Below are positions 28,064-36,013 of a DNA stretch of 64,000 nt, one piece after another. Below the pieces are notes generated by a model. The model worked only from the letters and a program-made list of their open reading frames with translations, was not told the origin of the DNA and ran no database searches. The stretch lies in NCBI RefSeq assembly GCF_006715485.1, contig NZ_VFNH01000003.1:992001-1056000 (forward strand), read 5' to 3'. The translations under genes were made by a program, and so were the position numbers. The stretch comes from Herbaspirillum sp. SJZ107 (GTDB lineage: Bacteria > Pseudomonadota > Gammaproteobacteria > Burkholderiales > Burkholderiaceae_D). Numbering within the stretch: the first letter of the stretch is position 1; the number at the start of each line of letters is the position of its first letter.

Positions 28064-29212
28064 GTGATCGATAATCAAACCTTCATGTTGGCGATCGGCG
28101 TCGGCAACATTGTGTTTGCCCTGCTGATGGCGGGCTACATGCGCAATGTCGACAACACCCCTGCGCTGCGCTACTGGATGTGGGCACGCCTGCTCGGCGG
28201 CGTCGGCCAGGCGTGCTGGTGGCTGGCGCCGGTCGTCAACCTGCCCGTGATCGACATACTGACGCCGTTCGCCTGGATCGGCGGCGTGATCATCGAAGTG
28301 GCCGCTTACTGCCTGTTCTTCGGCATGCCGCATTGGCGCCGCCTGGCCTACCTGGCCGCGCTGGCATCGGGACTGGTGCTGGTGGGGGCGATGGCGGCAG
28401 GCGTGTCGCGCCTGCAGATGCAATGGATCGTATCGCTCATCATGGCGTGGTTCGCCGCCTGCGCCGCGGTGCTCCTGCTGCGCGAGCGCGGGGCGTCGCT
28501 GCTGCAGCGGATCATCGGCGTCAACGACGCCCTGTTCGCGCTGGCGATCGGCGCCTGGATCGTGTTCGAGCATGGCCGGCTGGACGTCGCCATCACGCCG
28601 GTGGGCGGCGCGACCTACCTGCTCAGCTATATGATGATGATCGTCAACGGCTTCGGTTTCCTGTTGCTGTGCAAGCAAAAGGACGACCTGCAGATGCAGC
28701 GCCTGGCCACCATCGACGGCCTGACCGACACCCTGAACCGGCGCGCCTTCTTCGAACGCGCCGAAAGTGCGCGCCTGCTGGCGCTGCGCCTGCGCAAGCC
28801 GATCGCGCTGATGATGCTCGACCTCGACCATTTCAAGCGCCTGAACGACGGCTTCGGCCACGCCTGCGGCGACGAAGCCCTGCGCGTGTTCGCCGATACC
28901 GCGCGCGGCGTGCTGCGCGACCACGACCTGATGGGCCGCCTGGGCGGCGAGGAATTCGCCCTGGCGCTGCCCGGCACCGGGCTGGAGGGCGCGCTGCACG
29001 CGGCCGAACGCCTGCGCGTCGCCGTGGCCGAAGCGCCGCTGCTGTCGTGTGCCGGCAGCTACCGGATGACGGTCAGCATCGGCCTGGTGATGATCGACAC
29101 GGGCGAGGAATTGACGGCGGCGCTGGCCCGCGCCGACCACGCCCTGTATGTGGCGAAGACCACTGGACGCAACCGCGTCGAAGTCGGACCGGCGATGCTG
29201 AAACGGGCGTGA
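28064..29212 (+). CDS. Membrane-bound diguanylate cyclase (GGDEF)
   Basis: This is a 382-residue protein: about six or seven membrane helices in residues 1-205, then a GGDEF domain. The active site is GGEEF at 294-298. An RxxD inhibitory site (R285-D288, RDHD) lies five residues before it, so product inhibition is expected. It has no recognised periplasmic sensor; the helices themselves may sense. The start is GTG at 28064 behind GAGGA. It is divergent from the pilus unit that carries an HD-GYP enzyme and an MshEN-type ATPase, so it may supply c-di-GMP to that system. Confidence 0.9.
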   Translation: MIDNQTFMLAIGVGNIVFALLMAGYMRNVDNTPALRYWMWARLLGGVGQACWWLAPVVNLPVIDILTPFAWIGGVIIEVAAYCLFFGMPHWRRLAYLAALASGLVLVGAMAAGVSRLQMQWIVSLIMAWFAACAAVLLLRERGASLLQRIIGVNDALFALAIGAWIVFEHGRLDVAITPVGGATYLLSYMMMIVNGFGFLLLCKQKDDLQMQRLATIDGLTDTLNRRAFFERAESARLLALRLRKPIALMMLDLDHFKRLNDGFGHACGDEALRVFADTARGVLRDHDLMGRLGGEEFALALPGTGLEGALHAAERLRVAVAEAPLLSCAGSYRMTVSIGLVMIDTGEELTAALARADHALYVAKTTGRNRVEVGPAMLKRA

Positions 29213-29308
29213 ACAGTCTGTAAATTGTGGAATCCGCGCGCCGGATACGTGTCGTAATTTTGCCGCAGAGCATCAAAATCCGGCAGTGCGCTGTTATACT
29301 GCCTCCGT

Positions 29309-29365
29309 GCTGCACCAGCCATCCGCGCTGGTTTGCAGCCTGACCGGGGCGATCCCCCGGCGTCA
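29309..29365 (+). promoter_or_regulatory. Two consecutive strong hairpins in the chemoreceptor 5' leader
   Basis: Hairpin one is GCTGCACCAGC paired with GCTGGTTTGCAGC (29309-29339), with a one-base imbalance in the stem. Hairpin two is TGACCGGGG paired with CCCCGGCGTCA (29341-29365), also imperfect. Both precede the ribosome-binding site of the chemoreceptor gene, and a TATACT box lies just upstream at 29295-29300. The arrangement suggests a structured leader. It does not match the c-di-GMP riboswitch consensus I know. Confidence 0.35.
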
Positions 29366-29424
29366 CCAGCAAGTCTCCTGCGTCGCCGCCTCCGGCGCGC
29401 TGCTCCATCAGAAGGAATCCACCC

Positions 29425-31026
29425 GTGAAGAACCTCAAGATCGGTGCCCGGCTCGGCATCGGCTTTGCCATTGTCCTATCCTTGTTGCTCGTACTGACCG
29501 TGACCGCGCTGGGGCGCATGCAGTCGGCGGGCGACCTGACCTACCGCCTGGTGAATACGAGCATCAAGAACCAGCGCAACGTGGCCGAATGGGCCAAGCT
29601 CATCGAGTTGAACAGCGCGATGATCGAAACCGTGTTCGTCGCCAGCGATCCGGCGATCGTCCGCGATGTGGCGGAGCGCATGAAGGCAGCGTCGAGCCGC
29701 TCGAATGAACTGCAGGAGGCGATCGAAGGCTCGCTGCGCAACGAGGGCGTCAAGGCGCAGTTCAAGGTGGTCAAGGAAACGCGCATGACCTACCTGGCGG
29801 CGCGCGAAGCCCTGTTCAAGGCCAAGCTGGAGGCCAATGACCCACTGGCGGTCACCATCTACCGCGACCGCATGAAGCCGGCCACCGCCGCCTTCACCAC
29901 AGCCATTTCCAAGCTGGCAACCATGCAGATCACGGCGGCCGACGGCGTCGCCACCACCATCCTCGACTCCTACGCCAGCACGCGCACCCTCCTGATCGTC
30001 CTCGGACTGGCCGCGATCGGCCTCGGCATCGCCTGCGCCATCCTGATCACGCGTTCGATCACGGCGCCGATCCACCAGGCCGTGGCGCTGGCCGAAAAAG
30101 TGGCGTCGGGCGACTTGAGCAGCCGCATCCAGGCCACCAGCCGCGACGAGACCGGCCAGCTGATGCGCGCGCTGGGCGCGATGAACGACAGCCTGGCCGA
30201 GATCGTCGGCCGGGTGCGCAGCGGTACCGGCACCATCACGGTTGCCGCCGGCGAGATCGCGGCCGGCAACCAGGACCTGTCCGCGCGCACCGAACAGCAG
30301 GCCGGCTCGCTCGAGGAAACCGCGGCCTCGATGGAAGAACTGACCTCCACCGTGAAGCAGAACGCGGAAAACGCGCGCCAGGCCAACACGCTGGCGGCGC
30401 AGGCGTCGAGCATCGCCGACCAGGGCGGCGCGATGGTGGCCGAAGTGGTCGCCACTATGGGATCGATCGATGCCTCGTCGCGCAAGATCGTCGACATCAT
30501 CAGCGTCATCGACGGTATCGCCTTCCAGACCAATATCCTGGCCTTGAACGCGGCGGTGGAAGCGGCGCGCGCCGGCGAGCAGGGCCGCGGCTTTGCCGTG
30601 GTCGCCTCCGAGGTGCGCAACCTGGCCCAGCGTTCGGCCACCGCGGCCAAGGAAATCAAGGCCCTGATCGACGATTCGGTGCAGAAGGTGCAGGCCGGCA
30701 GCAGCCAGGTCGACCGCGCCGGCACCACCATGACCGAGATCGTCAGGAGCATCGGCCAGGTGACCGTCATCATGAACGAGATCGCCAGCGCCAGCGAAGA
30801 GCAACGCGCCGGCATCGAGCAGGTGAATCACGCGATCGTCGAGATGGACCGCGTGACCCAGCAGAATGCCGCGCTGGTCGAGCAGGCCAGCGCCGCGGCG
30901 CAGGCGATGCAGGACCAGGCCGGCGAGCTGGAACAGGTGGTCGGCACCTTCAAGCTGGCGCATGGCGACGTGCGCGGACAGGACCGGCACATGACGGCGC
31001 CGGCAGGCCGCCTGGCGCTGTCCTGA
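29425..31026 (+). CDS. Methyl-accepting chemotaxis protein
   Basis: This is a 533-residue chemoreceptor. Membrane helix 1 is at about 10-30, a four-helix-bundle periplasmic sensor at about 31-187, membrane helix 2 at about 188-209 and HAMP at about 210-263. The signalling domain has its conserved hairpin tip around residue 361 (IDGIAFQTNILALNAAVEAA). Methylation-helix segments (ARTEQQAGSLEETAASMEEL) are present. It has no C-terminal pentapeptide for CheR tethering. The start is GTG behind AAGGA. The ligand is unknown. Its place beside a pilus locus may be coincidence, or it may signal to twitching control. Confidence 0.92.
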   Translation: MKNLKIGARLGIGFAIVLSLLLVLTVTALGRMQSAGDLTYRLVNTSIKNQRNVAEWAKLIELNSAMIETVFVASDPAIVRDVAERMKAASSRSNELQEAIEGSLRNEGVKAQFKVVKETRMTYLAAREALFKAKLEANDPLAVTIYRDRMKPATAAFTTAISKLATMQITAADGVATTILDSYASTRTLLIVLGLAAIGLGIACAILITRSITAPIHQAVALAEKVASGDLSSRIQATSRDETGQLMRALGAMNDSLAEIVGRVRSGTGTITVAAGEIAAGNQDLSARTEQQAGSLEETAASMEELTSTVKQNAENARQANTLAAQASSIADQGGAMVAEVVATMGSIDASSRKIVDIISVIDGIAFQTNILALNAAVEAARAGEQGRGFAVVASEVRNLAQRSATAAKEIKALIDDSVQKVQAGSSQVDRAGTTMTEIVRSIGQVTVIMNEIASASEEQRAGIEQVNHAIVEMDRVTQQNAALVEQASAAAQAMQDQAGELEQVVGTFKLAHGDVRGQDRHMTAPAGRLALS

Positions 31027-31033
31027 TCCACAT

Positions 31034-31699
31034 CTACAGCGGTACGCCGGGCTGCGCGTCCAGGTCCAGCGTCACGGTCGGGGCCACGCGCAGCGCCAGG
31101 TGGCTGGTCAGCACGATGCAGCCGGCGCGCGCCGCCGCGCGCCGCGCCAGGTCTTGCTGCAGCACCTCGACCGCCTGCGCATCGAGGCCGTTGAACGGCT
31201 CGTCGATCAGCAGCAGCTGCAGCGGCAGGGCCAGCGCCAGGGAAAGCTGCAGCTTTTTATACTGGCCCAGCGACAGGCCGCCGACCGGCTGGCGCGCCAC
31301 GTCGGCGATGTGGAACAGGCCGAGGCGGGCCTGCAGCGCCGCCAGGTCGGCCTGCGGGTACAGCGACAGGTGCAGGTCGAGCCATTCGCCGGCCGTCAGC
31401 CAGTCGAGTTGCGGGGCTTCGCCGCCGCAATAAAAAGTGTGGCGGCGGTAGGCGAGGGCGTCGCGCCGGCTGTCCATGCCGTTCAGCCGGATGCTGCCGC
31501 CGGCCGGTGCCAGCGCCCCACCCAGCAGTTTCAACAGCGTGGTCTTGCCGCGGCCATTGCGTCCGCGCAGCCAGGTCAGGCCCGCGCCCAGGCGCAGGTC
31601 CAGGCCGGTGAACACGCTGCGTGTCTTGAAGTGGAAGGCGAGGGCGTCGACCTCGATCTCGACCTCCGTCCGCGGCTGCACGTTTTTGTCTAATTCCAT
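31034..31699 (-). CDS. ABC transporter ATP-binding protein
   Basis: This is a 221-residue ATPase: Walker A GRNGRGKTT at 46-54, Q-loop region near 94-100, signature LSLGQ at 142-146, Walker B LLLIDEP at about 162-168 and the H-switch in LTSHLALR. The signature is LSLGQ rather than LSGGQ, and the domain is compact, as in heme-export (CcmA) and bacitracin-type ATPases. It overlaps the upstream membrane-protein gene by ten bases, so the two are a translationally coupled exporter. The substrate is unknown. Confidence 0.85.
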   Translation of the reverse strand: MELDKNVQPRTEVEIEVDALAFHFKTRSVFTGLDLRLGAGLTWLRGRNGRGKTTLLKLLGGALAPAGGSIRLNGMDSRRDALAYRRHTFYCGGEAPQLDWLTAGEWLDLHLSLYPQADLAALQARLGLFHIADVARQPVGGLSLGQYKKLQLSLALALPLQLLLIDEPFNGLDAQAVEVLQQDLARRAAARAGCIVLTSHLALRVAPTVTLDLDAQPGVPL

Positions 31700-32778
31700 A
31701 TCCTGCTTCCGGTTGCGCACAACAACAGCATGCACAGCGCGACCAGCGCCGTGCGGCCACGCGGCGTGAACGGCGGCGTGCACACCAGCAGCGGTCCCAT
31801 GCTCCAGGCCAGCGCCAGCCAGGCGTAGCCTGCCGTATGGGTCCAGGCGCCGGCCGCCAGCCCGCCCGCAGTGAGCGCCAGCAGCGGCAGCGCCAGGCCG
31901 GCCAGCAGCGTGGCGCGCGCGCGCCAGCCGAGCGTGCCCGCCATCAGCGGCAGGCCGGCAACCGCAGCCTGCAGCCGGACCAGCTGGCTGCGCAGCGCAT
32001 CGTCGGCCTCGTGCACGAACAGTACCAGCAGCACGCTGGCCATGAGCGCGCCGGCCGGGTGCGGCAGCAGCGCCGGCCGCGCCATCCAGAGTGCGCTCGC
32101 CAGGACCGTCCCGCCCAGCAGCGCCGCCTGGCGCAGGCCGGCCAGGCTGCCCTGGCGCCACAGCGGCAGCCAGAACAGGTGGCGCCACAGGAAGCGCCAT
32201 CCCGGCCGCGGCTGCGGCACATACCCGGCGCCACCGGCCGCAGCGCTGGCGGTAGACGATGCGCGTGGCGCCGGCGGGCGCAGGGCGCCGTGCACCAGCA
32301 ACCCGCAGGCGCAGGCCCAGGTCAGCAGGAACGAGAACAGGGTGCCGGCGATGGCGCGCAGCGGCAGCAGCCAGGCCGGACGCGCATGCTGGAGCAGCCA
32401 GATCGCCAGCGACGCGGCATAGGCCAGCGCCAGCGGCGCCAGCAGCAGGCCGGCCACCAGCAGCGATGCGCGCAGCAGCAGGGCGGGCGGCACCGGCAGC
32501 GGCGCCAGCCAGGCCTGCACGGCGGCGGGCAGGATGCGCGGCCGCAGCAGCGCCACGGGCAGGCTCATCGCCAGCGCATGCAGTACCAGCAGACCGAGGG
32601 CGGTCACCGGTGGGCAAGAAGTGAAATACATCGGCGGCAGCGCCGCCACGGCCAGCAGGCCGAGGAGGGCCGGGCCGAGCGCCAGCACCACGATTTCGCC
32701 GGAACTGCGCAGGCGCGCCGTCAACTGCGCGAGCGTTTGCAGCGTGAGCCGGATCCGGAACCGGGTGTAGGTGTGCAT
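31690..32778 (-). CDS. ABC transporter permease-like membrane protein
   Basis: This is a 362-residue, Leu/Ala-rich protein with about eight hydrophobic segments, encoded just upstream of its ATPase. It has no recognised family signature. The start is ATG 32778; the frame stays open into the tRNA-Asp region, but that extension translates the tRNA and is not coding. The pair resembles two-gene exporters in other bacteria. Substrate specificity cannot be read from the sequence. Confidence 0.7.
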   Translation of the reverse strand: MHTYTRFRIRLTLQTLAQLTARLRSSGEIVVLALGPALLGLLAVAALPPMYFTSCPPVTALGLLVLHALAMSLPVALLRPRILPAAVQAWLAPLPVPPALLLRASLLVAGLLLAPLALAYAASLAIWLLQHARPAWLLPLRAIAGTLFSFLLTWACACGLLVHGALRPPAPRASSTASAAAGGAGYVPQPRPGWRFLWRHLFWLPLWRQGSLAGLRQAALLGGTVLASALWMARPALLPHPAGALMASVLLVLFVHEADDALRSQLVRLQAAVAGLPLMAGTLGWRARATLLAGLALPLLALTAGGLAAGAWTHTAGYAWLALAWSMGPLLVCTPPFTPRGRTALVALCMLLLCATGSRIWN

Positions 32779-32825
32779 CGAGATCGTATGCGCGTAAAAG
32801 TCAGAATAAACGAAGGCAGAAACGA

Positions 32826-32853
32826 AAAAAGGTCCGACGAATCGGACCTTTTT
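32826..32853 (-). terminator. Terminator after tRNA-Asp (symmetrical)
   Basis: The sequence AAAAAGGTCCGA, CGAA, TCGGACCTTTTT (stem edges pair) lies 17 bases past the 3' end of tRNA-Asp on the minus strand, with T-runs on both sides. It would end the Val-Asp tRNA transcript. Confidence 0.85.
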
Positions 32854-32869
32854 CGGTACTACCAAATAC

Positions 32870-32946
32870 TGGCGGAGCGGACGGGGCTCGAACCCGCGAC
32901 CCCCGGCGTGACAGGCCGGTATTCTAACCAACTGAACTACCGCTCC
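32870..32946 (-). tRNA. tRNA-Asp (GUC)
   Basis: On the minus strand the sequence starts GGAGCGGTAGTTCAGTTGG and ends CCGCTCCGCCA, 77 bases with the CCA encoded. The anticodon loop is CCTGTCACG (anticodon GTC), and the T arm contains GGTTCGAGCCC. All four arms fold normally. It lies 40 bases downstream of tRNA-Val in the same direction. Confidence 0.97.
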
Positions 32947-32986
32947 GTTTTACTCTGATCTTTTCTTCGTGCTTCGAGATACTGTC

Positions 32987-33062
32987 TGGTGGGCGCTGAG
33001 AGGCTCGAACTCCCGACCTAATCCTTGTAAGGGATCCGCTCTACCAACTGAGCTAAGCGCCC
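32987..33062 (-). tRNA. tRNA-Val (UAC)
   Basis: On the minus strand the sequence starts GGGCGCTTAGCTCAGTTGG and ends CAGCGCCCACCA, 76 bases with CCA encoded. The anticodon loop is CCTTACAAG (anticodon TAC), and the T arm is GGAGTTCGAGCCTC. It precedes tRNA-Asp in a two-tRNA unit. Confidence 0.97.
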
Positions 33063-33392
33063 GGATTCACTATCCAGTATCTCTGTCAGGCGTTTGTCAT
33101 CACGTCCGAAGAGGCACGCATCATAGCGTATCCATTTGAAATGATGCAAGGCCTTTACGGAAAAAAGTGAACATTTCCTGTGGCGGGGGCTGGGCATCGA
33201 CTGTTGTATGCCTGCGTATGGACTGCGTAATTTCTTGCATAAGCTTATGTACATGCCTGACAATTATGCTTTTACAAACCGGCAATATATAGACGTCAAC
33301 AAGATGCGTTGCCGGCGCAGGCCGACTTAAGGCGGCCGAAGGAAATAGCGGAGACACGCGGAATTCTTTCACCCTTCCCTTAGGAAAACTCA
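33063..33392. other. Divergent spacer between the tRNA unit and a TonB receptor gene
   Basis: These 330 bases must hold the tRNA promoter (minus strand) and that of the TonB-dependent receptor (plus strand). No convincing -35/-10 pair or iron-box palindrome was found by eye. No plausible gene is present. Confidence 0.4.
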
Positions 33393-35603
33393 ATGATCAA
33401 GATGTCCAAGATGCACAAGCGCGTCGTTGCCGCGCATGGTGCGGTGCTCGCACTGTCCGTCCTGCCGGCTGGCTCCGCCCTGGCCCAGGCAGCCCAGGCC
33501 AACGAGCTGCAGACGGTCACCGTGACCGCCCAGCGCCGTACCGAAAACATCAAGGAAGTGCCGGTATCGGTCAGCGCCATCAAGGGCGAACGGCTGGATG
33601 TGCTGGTATCGGGCGGCGACGACATCCGTCTGCTGGCCGGTAAGGTACCGAGCCTGAACATCGAGTCTTCCAACGGCCGCACCTTCCCGCGTTTCTATAT
33701 CCGTGGCTACGGCAACACCGACTTCTCGCTGTTCGCCTCGCAGCCGGTGTCGCTGATCGTCGACGACATCGTGCAGGAAAACCCGATCCTGAAAGGCTTC
33801 CCGATCTTCGACGTCGCCGGCGTCGAAGTGCTGCGCGGCCCGCAGGGCACCCTGTTCGGCCGTAACACCCCGGCCGGCGTGGTCAAGATCGAATCCGAAA
33901 AGCCGAACCTGAAAAAGGTCGAGGGCTACTACAACCTGTCCTACGGCACCCACGGCACGGCCAACGTCGACGGCGCCGTCAACGTGCCGCTGTCGGACAA
34001 GTGGGCGATGCGCGTCTCGACCCTGCGCCAGCACCGCGACGACTACGTCGACAACTACAGCGACGTCGCGAAAACCAACAAGACCGGCGAGCTGGACGGC
34101 TACAACGAACACGCCGAGCGCGTGCAGTTCCTGTACAGCCCGGATTCGACCTTCAACGCGCTGTTCAACGTGCACCAGCGCACCACCACCGGCAGCGCGC
34201 GCCTGTTCCGCGCCAACCTGATCGGGCGCGGCACCAACGGCTTCGCACCGGGCACCGACCTCGACAGCCTGGTCAGCAACGCCTTGAACGGCCAGGACCT
34301 GAAGACGCAAGGCGCCAACATGCGCCTGTCGTGGGATCTGGGCGCGGTCAAGCTGTACTCGATCACCGGCTACGAAACCGTCAACCATTACAACAGCCGC
34401 GGCGACATCGACGGCGGCGTCCCCGGCCAGACCGGCGTGCCCTTCCAGGTGCAGACCGCCAGCCGCATGACCGACCTGAAGCAGTATTCGCAGGAATTCC
34501 GTGTCGAATCGAAGAACGCGGGTCCGCTGAACTGGCAGGCCGGCCTGTACTACTTCGATGAAGATGCGACCGGCGGCAGCGACAACTTCGACAACGCCCA
34601 GCAGCAAACCTCGCGCGTGGTCTCGAACCAGAAGAACAAGGCCTGGGCCGCCTTCGGTTCCGTGAACTACACGGTCAGCGACGACCTCACCGTGCGCGGC
34701 GGTATCCGCTACACCGACGACAAGAAGGATTTCAATACCCTCGAGCACACCAACGTCACCCTGATCGGACCGGCCGGCGTCAGCGAGAGCAAGAGCAAGG
34801 TCAGCTGGGACCTGTCGGGTACCTATAAAATCAACCGCGACGTGAACGCCTACGCCCGCGTGGCGACCGGCTTCCGCGCCCCGAGTATCGCCGCCGCTTC
34901 GGCGACCGTGCCGGTCACCGTGGCCGATGCCGAAACCATCACCTCGTACGAAGCCGGCATCAAGGCCGACCTGTTCGAGCGCCGCGCCCGCGCCAACTTC
35001 TCGATCTATGACTACGAAGTCAAGAACCAGCAGCTGACCGTGGTGGGTGGCAACTCGAACATCACCAAGCTGATCAACGCCAACAAGACCAAGGGCCAGG
35101 GCGCCGAGTTCGACGTCGAAGGCATCGTCAGCCCGTCGCTGCGCCTGACCGGCAGCGCCAGCTACAACTTCACCAAGATCGAAGACCCGAACCTGTACGT
35201 GACCCGTTCCACGACCGGTACCGTCACCGATCCGGTCGGCGCCAACGGCCTGGTGTCGATCAACGGCAACCCGCTGCCGCAGGCACCGAAGTGGATCTTC
35301 AACGCCACCGCACGCTACAGCATCCCGATGGGCGACGGCGAGTTCTTCGTCTTCACGGACTGGTCCTACCGTACGAAGATCAATTTCTTCCTGTACGAAG
35401 CAGTGGAATACACCGGCAAGCCGCTGACCGAAGGCGGCCTGCGCGTGGGCTACAACTGGGCCGGCGGCAAGTATGAAATCGCCGCCTTCGGCCGCAACAT
35501 CCTCGACCAGCGCCGCATCACCGGTGCCATCGACTTCAACAACCTGACCGGTTTCACCAACGAGCCGCGCACCTACGGTGTGCAGTTCAAGGGCAACTTC
35601 TGA
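33393..35603 (+). CDS. TonB-dependent outer-membrane receptor
   Basis: This is a 736-residue receptor. It has a signal peptide ending GSALAQA, a TonB-box/plug start (LQTVTVTAQRRTENIKEVPV), a plug domain to about residue 165 (GVEVLRGPQGTLFGRNTPAG) and a beta-barrel ending in a terminal Phe (YGVQFKGNF). The plug type is that of receptors for siderophores or small organic nutrients in Caulobacter- and Sphingomonas-like lists. The ligand cannot be assigned. It stands alone between the tRNAs and a strong terminator. TAGGAAAACTCA provides the ribosome-binding site. Confidence 0.9.
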   Translation: MIKMSKMHKRVVAAHGAVLALSVLPAGSALAQAAQANELQTVTVTAQRRTENIKEVPVSVSAIKGERLDVLVSGGDDIRLLAGKVPSLNIESSNGRTFPRFYIRGYGNTDFSLFASQPVSLIVDDIVQENPILKGFPIFDVAGVEVLRGPQGTLFGRNTPAGVVKIESEKPNLKKVEGYYNLSYGTHGTANVDGAVNVPLSDKWAMRVSTLRQHRDDYVDNYSDVAKTNKTGELDGYNEHAERVQFLYSPDSTFNALFNVHQRTTTGSARLFRANLIGRGTNGFAPGTDLDSLVSNALNGQDLKTQGANMRLSWDLGAVKLYSITGYETVNHYNSRGDIDGGVPGQTGVPFQVQTASRMTDLKQYSQEFRVESKNAGPLNWQAGLYYFDEDATGGSDNFDNAQQQTSRVVSNQKNKAWAAFGSVNYTVSDDLTVRGGIRYTDDKKDFNTLEHTNVTLIGPAGVSESKSKVSWDLSGTYKINRDVNAYARVATGFRAPSIAAASATVPVTVADAETITSYEAGIKADLFERRARANFSIYDYEVKNQQLTVVGGNSNITKLINANKTKGQGAEFDVEGIVSPSLRLTGSASYNFTKIEDPNLYVTRSTTGTVTDPVGANGLVSINGNPLPQAPKWIFNATARYSIPMGDGEFFVFTDWSYRTKINFFLYEAVEYTGKPLTEGGLRVGYNWAGGKYEIAAFGRNILDQRRITGAIDFNNLTGFTNEPRTYGVQFKGNF

Positions 35604-35621
35604 TCCCGTCAGCTGGTTGAC

Positions 35622-35654
35622 AAAAAGGCCGCGAGCGATCGCGGCCTTTTTTAT
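35622..35654 (+). terminator. Rho-independent terminator after the TonB receptor
   Basis: AAAAAGGCCGCGA, loop GCGA, TCGCGGCCTTTTT is a near-perfect stem 18 bases after the stop, followed by TTATTT. Confidence 0.92.
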
Positions 35655-36013
35655 TTGTCAAAGAACATTGAGGCGCGTTTGATATGGCTCAATACGAATG
35701 TGACATTTCGTGACGCGGGGAGCACTGGCGCGGATGTGATTTTTGGCTCTGTTTAGGCAATATTTCATTCTGTTTAGTTGATCCTGCACCGAAGAATCTA
35801 GGTTTTTGCGCTAACACCGGGTTTTTGTGTTGTATATGTATTGAATACAATTGTGAAATCCATCCACACATTGCTGAGCCGGAGTAGTCTGGTTTGTCCG
35901 CTGTCAAGACGGACGCCCGGTGCATACATGCGGTACCGGGACAATCAGATCTCAAGCATTAAAGTGCTTGCGGAAACTAAAACTTTTGTGTTTTTCTTAC
36001 CTAAGGAAGAAAC
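35655..36013 (+). other. AT-rich intergenic region upstream of the first subtilase
   Basis: These 359 bases are markedly AT-rich and presumably carry the subtilase promoter and a leader. ACCTAAGGAAGAAAC immediately before 36014 is a good ribosome-binding site. No gene, repeat or clear promoter pair was recognised. Confidence 0.4.

Noticed and set aside
29309..29424. c-di-GMP (GEMM) riboswitch before the chemoreceptor
   Set aside because: The hairpins are real, but the conserved loop sequences and tetraloop-receptor pattern of the GEMM class are absent.
32779..32931. N-terminal extension of the ABC permease into the tRNA-Asp gene
   Set aside because: The extra codons are the tRNA and its terminator read through; ATG 32778 is after the terminator.
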